A DNA stretch of 57,845 nucleotides, from positions 1 through 57,845 of the forward strand of contig JAFRBA010000131.1 in NCBI GenBank assembly GCA_017405115.1, written 5' to 3'. A program made the translations under genes and the position numbers. The notes under the pieces were generated by a model. That model saw nothing but the letters and a program-made list of their open reading frames with translations. It was not told the origin of the DNA and did not search any database. Origin of the DNA: Kiritimatiellia bacterium. GTDB taxonomy: Bacteria > Verrucomicrobiota > Kiritimatiellia > RFP12 > UBA1067. Positions 1 through 8,749 of the stretch are shown one piece after another. Within the stretch, counting starts at the first letter, position 1, and each line of letters begins with the position of its first letter.

Positions 1-138
1 ACAATCGAAGAAAGGAAAGAATCCATGGCAACAGGAAAAGCACTCGATGGAAAGCCGTATGCGGGAAATCCGCACGTACGGTTTGACGAGGGGGAAGTCG
101 CACCGGCAGCAAAGCCGAGGCGTGGGTCTCTACTCTAC
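1..138 (+). mobile_element. 3' end of a group II intron (domains V and VI)
   Basis: Bases 52-84 fold like group II intron domain V. An 8-bp lower stem pairs AAGCCGTA (52-59) with TACGGTTT (77-84) and carries the AGC catalytic triad. A 2-nt CG bulge lies at 75-76. A 5-bp upper stem (60-64 with 70-74) closes a GAAA-type loop. The next stretch (about 91-125) forms a domain VI-like hairpin, with CGGC pairing to GCCG around an AGCAAA loop. It ends in CTCTACTCTAC, a pyrimidine-rich 3' splice boundary near base 138. The rest of the intron, including any reverse transcriptase, would lie left of the window or be missing. The fold was read by eye; the domain V match is strong, the exact 3' boundary is inferred. 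Confidence 0.75.
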
Positions 139-3100
139 AAACTGCACAAAAACGTAATCGCGATTGCAAGCTTCATAGTCGCGTATGCATCGTCTACGGC
201 TCTTGCCGATACGATAGCGATTGGTTCTGGCGAAACCTACAACGCGAGTGACCTGGCGTCCGTGACGGCGCTGCAGAGCGCAACCGCCATCACCATTGAA
301 GAAGGCGGAACGCTTGAGTATTCAGACTCCGCGAATGAGCTTGTGCTGTCGACGCCGATCTCCGGCGGCGGAACGATCAAGACGACGACGGGCAAGAAGA
401 TGGTCGTCCTCGGCGACAACAGCAACTTCCTCGGCGACTGGCAGCTTGCCTCGCCGGTCGTGGTCTCGAACCGCTACGGCCTTGGATGCGGCGAATCCCT
501 GGGCGTCTACTTCAAAAGCGGTGCGACAGGCGACACGCTGAAGTTCGGCGGCGCGGGGCTCACCAACGACGTGCCGCTGAACAGCCTTGAGGCCTCAGGT
601 TTGAACTTGAAGCTTCGCGACGCCGACGACTTTAGCGGCCCGTTCGTCCAGAACGGGCTTATCACGCATAAGGTGTCGCTTGGAATGCAGACGCATGACA
701 TGATATTGAGGGGAGGCATCAAGGAAACGGGGGCATCCCTGTCGTTTTCCATGCCACATGAATCAAAATACAATGAGACAAGCGTGCGAATAGAGTCAAA
801 TCAAGTCGTAGAGGCGGCGGGGGTGATCTCCCTCGGGGGGAGCAACTACGCAATTGTCCATTACTATCTTGACGTGCCGGGCAGCACGTGCTCCAAATTC
901 ACCATGAGCCGGTCTTATCTTCACTGCGGCGCGGAAAACGTCGTGCCGAAGAACAACAGCACGCTGAAATACGGCGATGTTGAGCTTGGCGGAAAGTACG
1001 ACTCGTCGCAGTGGAGGACCGCCGTCTTCGACTTGAATGGTTTTAACCAGGCGGCTAGAAGCGTCTACTGCGCATGGTATAACAATGTTCTTGAGGACGA
1101 CAACCCTGCAAAATTCATCACCGAGGTGACGAGCCCGGTTGATCGCCCTGCCACGTTGACGCTGACCAACGACTTGGATCGCACGACCGTCACGAAATAC
1201 ACCGGCAGTGTTTCGCTTGACTGCAATGGCTCGGGAACGTACACGTTCGCGCATCTCCTTTCGACTACCACCGGAAAACTCACTGTCGGCGACGGCTTCA
1301 CGGTTGGCTTCAAGTGGAACGCCGGATGGGGCGGCGACGCGGACGTCAAGTCCGGCGGGACTCTTGTTCTCAATTCGGCGAAGTCCTTCCTCGGAGGGAA
1401 GAGCGTTCTTTCGGTCGAGGAGGGCGGCGTTGTCGAGCTTACGGAAAACGCCGTGGTCGAGTTAAAGTCCCTCGTCCTTGGCGGCAGGGAGATTCAGGGC
1501 GGCACGTATTCCCGTGACGCCTTTGTCGCGGCGGGCCTTGGCGGTTACGTCACAGGAACCGGCTCGATCACGATAGCCGAAGATTCCGCTTCGGCCGCCG
1601 TCCATGGAACGAACGCCCGCGACGGACTTCTATACGAGATGGTTCTGACCAATGTCACTGCGGAAGGTGCATGGGCGACTTCTGGCAACATTCTCGACGG
1701 AGCGACATGGTCGGCCGCTTCGCCGTTCCTGCCGACCGGTCTTTGCACGTTCGATCCTTCGGCCAATCCGACGACCTACGCGAAGTACGGCACGCCCGAG
1801 CCGCTTTCCGTCAAGGAGGTCGAGGTTCCCGTCTCGTATTTCAACAAACTGCACGTCACGAACACGTGCAACGCGCTGTGCTTCCCGAAGAACGTGCGCA
1901 CCTATGACGAGGGCGGCGGGGCGCTCTCGACGAACGTGTACAGGCTCGGCGCTGGCTATTCCTCGCTTCCCGCCGGTCTCGCCGGGTCCAACATGACCGT
2001 GCGCCTCCGCTTCCGCTGGGACGGCAACATACAGCAGGCCAAGGCGACTTGCTATGATCAGTACCTCTTTCAGCTGTACAACGTGACGAAGACCAAGAAC
2101 ATACTTGCGCTAACCGTCGAGACGCTGAATCCGACGACACAGGCCAGCGCGGGGTATATGCGGTTTAACGTTGGAACGGATGGACTCTACAATCCGTATG
2201 TGGCGTTCGGCACCAACGCCTGGTACGACGTATTCGTGTCAATCGAGGGGATTGCCGACGGCAAGACGCGTACGACACTCTACCAGTATGGCTGGGATTC
2301 TTCCGGCGAAGGCAACTTCATTAGAACATCCTTCGACGCGAACTCCCTGCTCGACGTGTCGGTCGGCGACGCCGGGAAGATGTGCATAGGAAGCGAATAT
2401 CGGCTTTTCGGAAGCAGCGTTGAAGGCGTGACAAAATGGGTTGCTTGCGACTCCCAGTCGCTCGGCTCCTTCAACGGGGCGATAGCCAAGCTCGAGATCT
2501 ACGACCATGCCATGACGCTCGAGGAAGTCAACGCCGTCATGCACGAGCCGGGCTCAGGATGCACTCTCAAGATCGGGTCGATGAACGGCAGCGCGGACGA
2601 GTTCGCCGCAGTCGGCGATCCGCAGTCCGCCGCGGTGTTCGACGCGAGGAACGACCCCCCACGCCGTTTCCGGAAGGCCCTTACGTCCGCCAATCCGTCG
2701 GCGTCGATCAAGTTCGCCGTCAAGCCCGAGGAAGAGCGTCTGCCGCGGACGCTCAGGGTGTGCATGAATCGGCAGGACATACTGACTGCCGCGCCGGTAA
2801 CGGTTTCCGTCAACGGCACGGAGGTCGAGACCGTCGACTTCGGTGCCACGAACTCGGTTCTCGTGTTTCTCAGGTCGAGGTTGATGAAGGCGGACCAGGA
2901 CGGCAACGTCACCATCACGCTCGCACGTCCTGCGGGATGCGGCGGGGCCTTGCTGTTCGACACGGTGGAGCTTTCCGGCTCGTGGGCGGCGGGCGTCTCC
3001 GACAGTTCCTTCGCCGACTGGTGCTTCTGCGGCGAATATGACTTCTTCCACTCCAACATGAATGTTCGCAAGGGTCGCTTGTCGCTTCCTGGCGGCGTCT

Positions 3101-3588
3101 GGAGCCGGCCGTTCATCCCAAGACGCATCTATGGATGGCGCAAGGACATGTGCTCTGGAGGGCAGCCGATTGCGGGGAAGACCCCATGGCTTCCGGTCGT
3201 TCTTCTCGCCTTCGACATCCCTGCCGAAGTCATTGCGCAGGGCGGGGGCACTCTGTCGTTCGGATCTGCCGACAACGGTTCGCTTGTCGAACTGGACGTT
3301 CTTGTAAACGGAGTCAACGTCGGGCACATCGGCCCAGGCGTCACGAAGGGCGGCTCGTACGAAGTGCGCCTTCCACCCGAAGTCCTCGTCGAGGGGTTGA
3401 ACTCGCTGGTGATATCCAATTCCGGGGCGAATTTCGCCGAGAGCGCAATCGCCACTTCCTACAACTCCTTCAGTTTCGACTTCATCCGTTTCAAGGCCGA
3501 TGTTCCGAAGATCCAGTCAGGAATGGCGATCCTCGTCAGGTACGGAGGAGAAAGGCTATGGCAAGTACCAATGTGTCGCTGGCAGTGA
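25..3588 (+). CDS. LamG-type exported surface protein, start fused to intron sequence
   Basis: A 1187-residue reading frame. The first 38 codons are translated group II intron domain V/VI sequence, so the ATG at 25 is doubtful although AAGGAAAG precedes it. The exon part (from about base 139) opens with KNVIAIASFIVAYASSTALA, a signal-peptide core ending ALA-D, so the real start is probably on a 5' exon outside the window. Residues about 60-500 are Gly/Thr/Asn-rich, as in autotransporter-type beta-helix passengers. Residues about 640-850 look like a LamG/concanavalin fold, with the closing motif IAKLEIYDHAMTLEEV. The C-terminal part is another beta-rich module. Near the end is SGMAILVR, matching the last residues of two other surface proteins here; reading continues 14 more residues through the ribosome binding site of the next gene, so the original stop may have been lost. 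The overlap with that gene is 31 bases. Substrate unknown. Confidence 0.7.
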   Translation: MATGKALDGKPYAGNPHVRFDEGEVAPAAKPRRGSLLYKLHKNVIAIASFIVAYASSTALADTIAIGSGETYNASDLASVTALQSATAITIEEGGTLEYSDSANELVLSTPISGGGTIKTTTGKKMVVLGDNSNFLGDWQLASPVVVSNRYGLGCGESLGVYFKSGATGDTLKFGGAGLTNDVPLNSLEASGLNLKLRDADDFSGPFVQNGLITHKVSLGMQTHDMILRGGIKETGASLSFSMPHESKYNETSVRIESNQVVEAAGVISLGGSNYAIVHYYLDVPGSTCSKFTMSRSYLHCGAENVVPKNNSTLKYGDVELGGKYDSSQWRTAVFDLNGFNQAARSVYCAWYNNVLEDDNPAKFITEVTSPVDRPATLTLTNDLDRTTVTKYTGSVSLDCNGSGTYTFAHLLSTTTGKLTVGDGFTVGFKWNAGWGGDADVKSGGTLVLNSAKSFLGGKSVLSVEEGGVVELTENAVVELKSLVLGGREIQGGTYSRDAFVAAGLGGYVTGTGSITIAEDSASAAVHGTNARDGLLYEMVLTNVTAEGAWATSGNILDGATWSAASPFLPTGLCTFDPSANPTTYAKYGTPEPLSVKEVEVPVSYFNKLHVTNTCNALCFPKNVRTYDEGGGALSTNVYRLGAGYSSLPAGLAGSNMTVRLRFRWDGNIQQAKATCYDQYLFQLYNVTKTKNILALTVETLNPTTQASAGYMRFNVGTDGLYNPYVAFGTNAWYDVFVSIEGIADGKTRTTLYQYGWDSSGEGNFIRTSFDANSLLDVSVGDAGKMCIGSEYRLFGSSVEGVTKWVACDSQSLGSFNGAIAKLEIYDHAMTLEEVNAVMHEPGSGCTLKIGSMNGSADEFAAVGDPQSAAVFDARNDPPRRFRKALTSANPSASIKFAVKPEEERLPRTLRVCMNRQDILTAAPVTVSVNGTEVETVDFGATNSVLVFLRSRLMKADQDGNVTITLARPAGCGGALLFDTVELSGSWAAGVSDSSFADWCFCGEYDFFHSNMNVRKGRLSLPGGVWSRPFIPRRIYGWRKDMCSGGQPIAGKTPWLPVVLLAFDIPAEVIAQGGGTLSFGSADNGSLVELDVLVNGVNVGHIGPGVTKGGSYEVRLPPEVLVEGLNSLVISNSGANFAESAIATSYNSFSFDFIRFKADVPKIQSGMAILVRYGGERLWQVPMCRWQ

Positions 3589-5888
3589 CCGCTTCGTTGC
3601 TGGCGGCGTGCTGCACGGCGTGGCAGGGCGCGGCTGCGCCTGCGGCGTTCAAGGTGGCGGATGCAGTCGTGGTAAAGGCAAGGTTCGAGGACAAGGGCGA
3701 GGCGTCGAGCCTCGCCTGCGCCGCGAACGAGCTAACCAACGCGATATTCAAGACGACGGGGCGGATGGCCCACGTGTTCGTCGAGGGCTCCGAGCCTGCG
3801 GACGCCGCGGCGGCGATATACATAGGCCCGACGGCAGCCGCCAGGGCGGCGGGGATGGATGGCGAGGGGATGCGCAACGGCGACTGGCGCGTGAAGTGCG
3901 TCAGGGGCCGCGCCTTCCTCTACGGCAAGACGGCGTTTTCCGCCACGCGCGCGGTCTTCGACTTCATGGAGAAGGCGTGCGACTACCATGTGCTGACGGT
4001 GGACGGCGACGACGTGTTCACGTTCAACCCCGGCCTTGAGGCGGAAGTCTGCGACAGGACGACTCGCCCCGCCATATACGGCCGCTGCGTCTACCACGGA
4101 ATGTACGACGGGAGAAAGTATCCGACGACCAAGAAGTACTGGGAGAGGTACGGAAGGGCGCTCGGGCTGGACGTCCCTCGCACGATAGAGGGGGGCTATC
4201 GCGTGTCGTCGCAGGTCAGGAACTGCCACAGTTCGTTCAGGTACCTGCCGCCGGAGAAGTGGTTCGCGGAGCATCCCGAATACTACTCTATGGGCCCGGA
4301 CGGCAAGCGGCGCGGCGTCGAGAACGCTGGCAGCCAGCTCTGCTATACCAACCCCGACACGTACCGGCTCGTCCTGGAGTCGCTTGAGCGGTTCGTCGCG
4401 GCAGACCGCGCGGCACATCCGGTCGACCCCCCGCTCGTCTACGACTTCACTCAGGGCGACAACTCCGACTTCCTCTGCCTTTGCCCGGAGTGCAAGAAGG
4501 TCATAGCGAAGTACGACCGCAAGGAGGGCGGGCACAAGGAAGGCGGCGACGCCGGGCTGCAGCTCGAGTTCGTGAACCGCCTCGCGCGCGACATCAGGAA
4601 GAAGTACCCTGACGTCCAGGTGCGCACGTTCGCGTACGTGTCGACCGAGCGCGCGCCGAAGCCGGGCACGATCACGGTCGAGCCGAACGTCAGGATATGG
4701 TGGTGCGACGTATACAGCCACTCCGACCACTCCATCCCCCTCAGGACGCCCGGCCACTACAACGAGCTGCAGGTGCGGGAGCTCGAGGAGTGGCGGCAGC
4801 TCACCGACAACATAGAGGTCTGGGACTACATGCTGTCGGCAGGCGCGATGCCCGAGGTCGCCCCGGACGCGATAAAGGCGGACGCCGCCTTCTTTGCCGA
4901 GCTCGGCGTGCAGAAGCTCTTCATGGAGACGGAATTCCGCGGGCAGCCGCTATACGACCTGAACTGCTACCTGATGACCAAGCTGTACGTGGATCCGTCG
5001 CTCGACGTCGACGGGCTGATCAAGACATACTGCAGGTCCTACGGTCCCGCCGCCGGAATCATGTACAAGTCGATCCAGTACCTGCGGCGCAAGATAGTCT
5101 CGAACCCCGCGCCGACCGCGAGCGACTGGCATTCCCGCGTGCTGCCGTGGCTGGAGGACCCGACCCCGCTGCGCAAGTTCGCGACCGGCGTGCAGATGGC
5201 CTACGACGCCCTCCCTCCTGGTCCCGCGAAGGCCCGGGTCGCGCGCACGCTCGCGTCGACGTGGAGGCGGCTCGTCATCACGTACAAGAAAGACCCGTCC
5301 GCCGCGGCCGAGTTCGCCGACGCGCAGGAGAAATACCGCAAGTACGCGAAGGAGACGGCAAGAACGGCCCTGATGGAGCCGACGGCGCGGGCGAAGGCCG
5401 AGGCCGCCGTGGACGAGATGCTGGAGCTGCTTGTGCTCAAGTTCAAGGACATACCCGAGGAGCTCAAGTCCGTCCCCGACTCGGACCTCGTCTGCGTGGA
5501 CTACCATGCGTCCTATCCCTCCGGTTGCGCCGACGACCCCGTTTCGGAGCGCGGGCGCGCCGTGTCCGCGAAGGACTACAAGAAGACGCCCGTGGCGTGC
5601 GGAGTCTACGACAGGCAGTCAAAGGACAGCTTCTCGTTCAAGATCGAGGCGGAGGACCTCAGGCCGGGCGCATATTCGTGGGTGAAGCTCGGCAAGTGCC
5701 ACATTGGGCGGGATTCGCTGTTCTGGTTCCCCGGGTCGTGGAGGTCGTCGTTCCAGCTGAAGGACTTCCACGTGCTCGCCGACGGCATGGACGTCGACCC
5801 GAACTGGTACGAGCTCTGGGCGTCGGCCAGGGAGGCCGGAGACAGGTTCATGGTCGACAGGCTCGTCTTCCGGCGCGTGAAACCGTAG
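3558..5888 (+). CDS. DUF4838 exported glycosidase-like protein
   Basis: 776 residues. The start at 3558 follows GGAGGAGAAAGG and gives a signal peptide (VSLAVTASLLAACCTAWQGA). Residues about 30-145 resemble the N-terminal alpha/beta domain that precedes the barrel in alpha-glucuronidases and GH20 enzymes. Residues about 165-440 are the DUF4838 region: HPEYYSMGPDGKRR, the acidic FTQGDNSDF, a cysteine knuckle LCLCPECKK, and IWWCDVYSHSDHSI. The C-terminal 250 residues are helical, then a beta-rich carbohydrate-binding-like end. DUF4838 proteins are found next to polysaccharide-degrading enzymes and are thought to be TIM-barrel glycosidases, but the substrate is not established. The gene is 17 bases from the next exported protein and is probably co-transcribed with it. 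Confidence 0.85.
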   Translation: MASTNVSLAVTASLLAACCTAWQGAAAPAAFKVADAVVVKARFEDKGEASSLACAANELTNAIFKTTGRMAHVFVEGSEPADAAAAIYIGPTAAARAAGMDGEGMRNGDWRVKCVRGRAFLYGKTAFSATRAVFDFMEKACDYHVLTVDGDDVFTFNPGLEAEVCDRTTRPAIYGRCVYHGMYDGRKYPTTKKYWERYGRALGLDVPRTIEGGYRVSSQVRNCHSSFRYLPPEKWFAEHPEYYSMGPDGKRRGVENAGSQLCYTNPDTYRLVLESLERFVAADRAAHPVDPPLVYDFTQGDNSDFLCLCPECKKVIAKYDRKEGGHKEGGDAGLQLEFVNRLARDIRKKYPDVQVRTFAYVSTERAPKPGTITVEPNVRIWWCDVYSHSDHSIPLRTPGHYNELQVRELEEWRQLTDNIEVWDYMLSAGAMPEVAPDAIKADAAFFAELGVQKLFMETEFRGQPLYDLNCYLMTKLYVDPSLDVDGLIKTYCRSYGPAAGIMYKSIQYLRRKIVSNPAPTASDWHSRVLPWLEDPTPLRKFATGVQMAYDALPPGPAKARVARTLASTWRRLVITYKKDPSAAAEFADAQEKYRKYAKETARTALMEPTARAKAEAAVDEMLELLVLKFKDIPEELKSVPDSDLVCVDYHASYPSGCADDPVSERGRAVSAKDYKKTPVACGVYDRQSKDSFSFKIEAEDLRPGAYSWVKLGKCHIGRDSLFWFPGSWRSSFQLKDFHVLADGMDVDPNWYELWASAREAGDRFMVDRLVFRRVKP

Positions 5889-5905
5889 GGAGGCGGAGGG
5901 CTCGC

Positions 5906-8251
5906 ATGGGACCAAGACGGAGTTTCTGGCTGCTGCCGATGTTGGTGTGTTGCGCGGCGTTCGCGGCGCCTGTGCTGGACGGCCCGGTGCCGGACTCGGT
6001 GCCGCGCCCCCCGGCGGAGCCGCCGCCTGAGAAGTGGCGGTTCAAGGCAGACCTCTCGCGGCCGATGGAGGGCGACTACGACGTGAGGAAGCTCATGGCG
6101 GGCCGTTCGCCGTGGCTCACCAACCGCATATCGCGCTGCTTCTTCGGTCCGACAAAGCGCCCGCCGCACAACCGCGACGAGCTGGCGGACGATGTCGACT
6201 ACTATCCCGACGCATACCTCGACCGCCTTGCCCGCGAGGGCGTGAACGGGCTTTGGCTGACGATTGAGTTCGCGGACTTCTCGCGCGAGCTCACGGGCAG
6301 GCTGCCGGATGGCGCGGAGCGCCGCATCGCGAAGCTAAGGCGGACGGTCGAGAAGTGCGCCCGGCACGGGATCAAGGTCTGGATATTCTGCATCGAGCCG
6401 ATCGAGCTGGACTTCAGGCGAAGCCCCCTTGCGCTGAAGCACCCAGACTGGATAGGATGCACCTACGACAACCTCATGGGCACGATGTGCGCATCGCATC
6501 CCGGCGTGCAGAAGTACATCGAGGAGACGGTCAAGGGCATATTCGCCGCAGTCCCGGGACTTGGAGGGATTATAAACATCACGAACGGCGAGCGGGTGAC
6601 CTCATGCCTTAGCATCTGCGGCATGAAGAGCCATCCCTGCCGGACGCTGTGCCCGCGCTGCCGCGGCGTTCCTCTGCACGAGCTGCACCACCGCGTCGTG
6701 CGCCCGATGGTGCGCGGCATCCGCGCGGCGGGGTCGGACGCCGATGTGATCAGCTGGATCTACCGCCATCCGGACCCGCTCTTCCAGCGCTGGATAGAGG
6801 AGGCCGCCGCGACAGTGCCGGACGGGGTGGTCCTGCAGTGCAACTTCGAGGACGGGGCGTTCGCGACGCAGGAGGGACGCTGGCGCAAGGCCACCGACTA
6901 CTGGATCGCCGAGCCAGGGCCGTCGATGGCGTTCGACCGCGTGGCGGAGGCGGCCGGCCGCGGCGGAAGGCGCATTTCCGCGAAGATACAGCTCAGCTGT
7001 TCGCACGAAATCGCGACGATACCAGTCCTGCCAGTGCCCGGGCTCATGTACCGCAAGTACAAGGGCATGCGGGAGAGGGGCGTCACCGACGCGATGCTGT
7101 GCTGGTATTTCGGTTCCGCGCCGGGAATCATGAACCGCGCAGCCGGGCTGCTAGCGTACGACGACTTCGCCGAAGGGGAGGACGCCTTCCTGACGCGGCT
7201 CGCGCGCTTCGACTGGGGCGACAACGCGGAACGCATGGCGCGCGTCTGGAAGGCGTGCTCGGACGGTTTTGCCGAATATCCGCTTTCGAACGTGATCCAG
7301 TACTACGGCCCATACCACCAGGGCGTGGTCTGGCCGCTTCGCCCAGACATCGAGATGCGGCCCCTTGGAGATTCCTGGGTCCCGGGGCAGCCCGCCGGCG
7401 GTGACTTGGCTGGGGAGTGCCTAGCAGAGTTCACGATCGGCGAGGCTGCGCGGCTGGCGCGGCGGATGTGCGACAAGGCATCCCGCGCAGAGGACGACGT
7501 CGCCTTTCTGGAGCGGAAGTACGCCGCCGACGCGGAGCGCATGAAGGACCTCGGCCTTGTCCGCGCGCTGCAGTGCCACTTCGAGGCCGGGCGCGACTTC
7601 TTCGATTTCTACATCGCGCGGCGCGACGCCGTCTTCTCTTCGCGCTCCGGCGACGCGAAGACGGCGCGCAGGTCGCTTTGCGCCATGAAGGAGATAGTCT
7701 CGCGCGAGATGGAGCTGACGCGGCGGATGAAGGCGCTCTGCCTTGCGGATTCCCTCCTGGGATACCATTCGGAATGCGAAAGCTACATCTACTACCCCGA
7801 GTACTTCGACTGGCGCGCCGCCACGCTCGTGCAGTCGCTTGCCCGGCTTGGCGAGATCGAGGGGGATGTGGCCGCAGGGCGAGGATATCCGCTTTCCCCG
7901 CTGGAACGCGCCGCGCCGGTCTTCCCCGCGAGGCTGGACGACACGGGCCGGCTTGTGCTGGAAGGGGAGGCGAAGGGCAGTGGAACTGTCACCCTCTGGC
8001 TCTACGACCTGTGCGGCACGCAGCCGGCCAGGCGGTACGGCGTCGAGCCGTCAGGCGGGCGGTTCTCGCTCGCGATTCCGCCTTCCGAATGGGACGGAGA
8101 TCCGCGGCTTCGCCCCGCATGGCTGCAGATACACCAAGGCTGCAGCTATTCCGGCGACAGCTGGCAGTGGCCGGCCCATCCGCCTTTCAAGTGGCGCTGG
8201 AAGCAGGGCGACTTGCTTGGTTTCTACTCCGCCCGCATCGTCGTCAAGTAG
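5906..8251 (+). CDS. Exported TIM-barrel glycosidase-like protein, function unknown
   Basis: 781 residues. The start at 5906 is preceded by GGGAGGCGGAGG and followed by a signal peptide (SFWLLPMLVCCAAFAAP). A (beta/alpha)8-like central region (about 70-480) carries barrel-strand phrases such as GVNGLWLTIEFADF, GIKVWIFCIEP and GGIINITNGE. It also has a Cys cluster SHPCRTLCPRC, comparable in position and spacing to the CPxC knuckle of the DUF4838 neighbour. A helical region and a beta-rich C-terminal domain ending in an aromatic stretch follow. No catalytic pair can be assigned with certainty; the Glu/Asp residues in WLTIEFAD and ITNGE are candidates. The position directly behind the DUF4838 gene suggests a shared substrate. 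A family name would need a profile search. Confidence 0.7.
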   Translation: MGPRRSFWLLPMLVCCAAFAAPVLDGPVPDSVPRPPAEPPPEKWRFKADLSRPMEGDYDVRKLMAGRSPWLTNRISRCFFGPTKRPPHNRDELADDVDYYPDAYLDRLAREGVNGLWLTIEFADFSRELTGRLPDGAERRIAKLRRTVEKCARHGIKVWIFCIEPIELDFRRSPLALKHPDWIGCTYDNLMGTMCASHPGVQKYIEETVKGIFAAVPGLGGIINITNGERVTSCLSICGMKSHPCRTLCPRCRGVPLHELHHRVVRPMVRGIRAAGSDADVISWIYRHPDPLFQRWIEEAAATVPDGVVLQCNFEDGAFATQEGRWRKATDYWIAEPGPSMAFDRVAEAAGRGGRRISAKIQLSCSHEIATIPVLPVPGLMYRKYKGMRERGVTDAMLCWYFGSAPGIMNRAAGLLAYDDFAEGEDAFLTRLARFDWGDNAERMARVWKACSDGFAEYPLSNVIQYYGPYHQGVVWPLRPDIEMRPLGDSWVPGQPAGGDLAGECLAEFTIGEAARLARRMCDKASRAEDDVAFLERKYAADAERMKDLGLVRALQCHFEAGRDFFDFYIARRDAVFSSRSGDAKTARRSLCAMKEIVSREMELTRRMKALCLADSLLGYHSECESYIYYPEYFDWRAATLVQSLARLGEIEGDVAAGRGYPLSPLERAAPVFPARLDDTGRLVLEGEAKGSGTVTLWLYDLCGTQPARRYGVEPSGGRFSLAIPPSEWDGDPRLRPAWLQIHQGCSYSGDSWQWPAHPPFKWRWKQGDLLGFYSARIVVK

Positions 8252-8287
8252 GTCTCCATCATGTGGCGCTGCGCGGCGGCTCCGGGG

Positions 8288-8317
8288 TTGCGGTACAGAG
8301 GCGGCGTTTGATATAAT
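8288..8317 (+). promoter_or_regulatory. Promoter of the Nudix gene, probably leaderless
   Basis: A TGA-extended -10 box TATAAT at 8312-8317 with TTGCGG at 8288-8293 (18-bp spacer). The ATG at 8324 lies 6 bases after the -10 box, which puts the expected transcription start on or next to the start codon. Confidence 0.6.
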
Positions 8318-8323
8318 CTCGCC

Positions 8324-8749
8324 ATGCAAGGCGAATACGAACTGGCCGGCATCGAGAACATAGCGCGCGGCGTCTGCGTAGTGGACGGCCACGTGCTGCT
8401 GTGCCGTCCCGCGGGCGGAGACTACACGTACCTCCCCGGCGGGCACATCGAGTTTGGCGAGAAGGGCACCGAGGCGCTTGCGCGCGAAGTGCGCGAGGAG
8501 CTCGGGCTGGAGGCTGAGGTGGGCGATCTTCTCGGCGTTGTTGAGAGTTCGTTCGTCCAGCACGGCAGGCAGCACGCCGAGATAAGCCTCGTCTACCGCC
8601 TCGGGCTGCCGGGGCTGTCCGGCGGTGCCCGGCCGCCTGCGCCCCTGAAGAGCCAAGAGGACTGGATCGAGTTCGTCTGGTGGCCTGTCGACCGCCTCGA
8701 CGCGGCGAACCTGCTCCCGCCGGAGATGAGGCGGCATGTCGGGATGTGA
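8324..8749 (+). CDS. Nudix family hydrolase
   Basis: 141 residues, a usual length for a single-domain Nudix enzyme. The Nudix box is complete: G40, E46, then REVREELGL from residue 54, fitting GX5EX7REUXEEXGU. These enzymes cleave a nucleoside diphosphate linked to another group, using Mg2+ bound by the box glutamates; the substrate cannot be read from the sequence. No signal peptide, so cytoplasmic. The ATG stands 6 bases behind a TATAAT box, with no ribosome binding site between them, so a leaderless mRNA is likely. The last 14 bases overlap the next gene, which suggests coupled translation with the radical SAM protein. Confidence 0.9.
   Translation: MQGEYELAGIENIARGVCVVDGHVLLCRPAGGDYTYLPGGHIEFGEKGTEALAREVREELGLEAEVGDLLGVVESSFVQHGRQHAEISLVYRLGLPGLSGGARPPAPLKSQEDWIEFVWWPVDRLDAANLLPPEMRRHVGM

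Noticed and set aside
4697..5905. Upstream extension of the second barrel gene by about 400 codons
   Set aside because: The extension is the out-of-frame reading of the DUF4838 gene; ATG 5906 has a ribosome binding site and a signal peptide.
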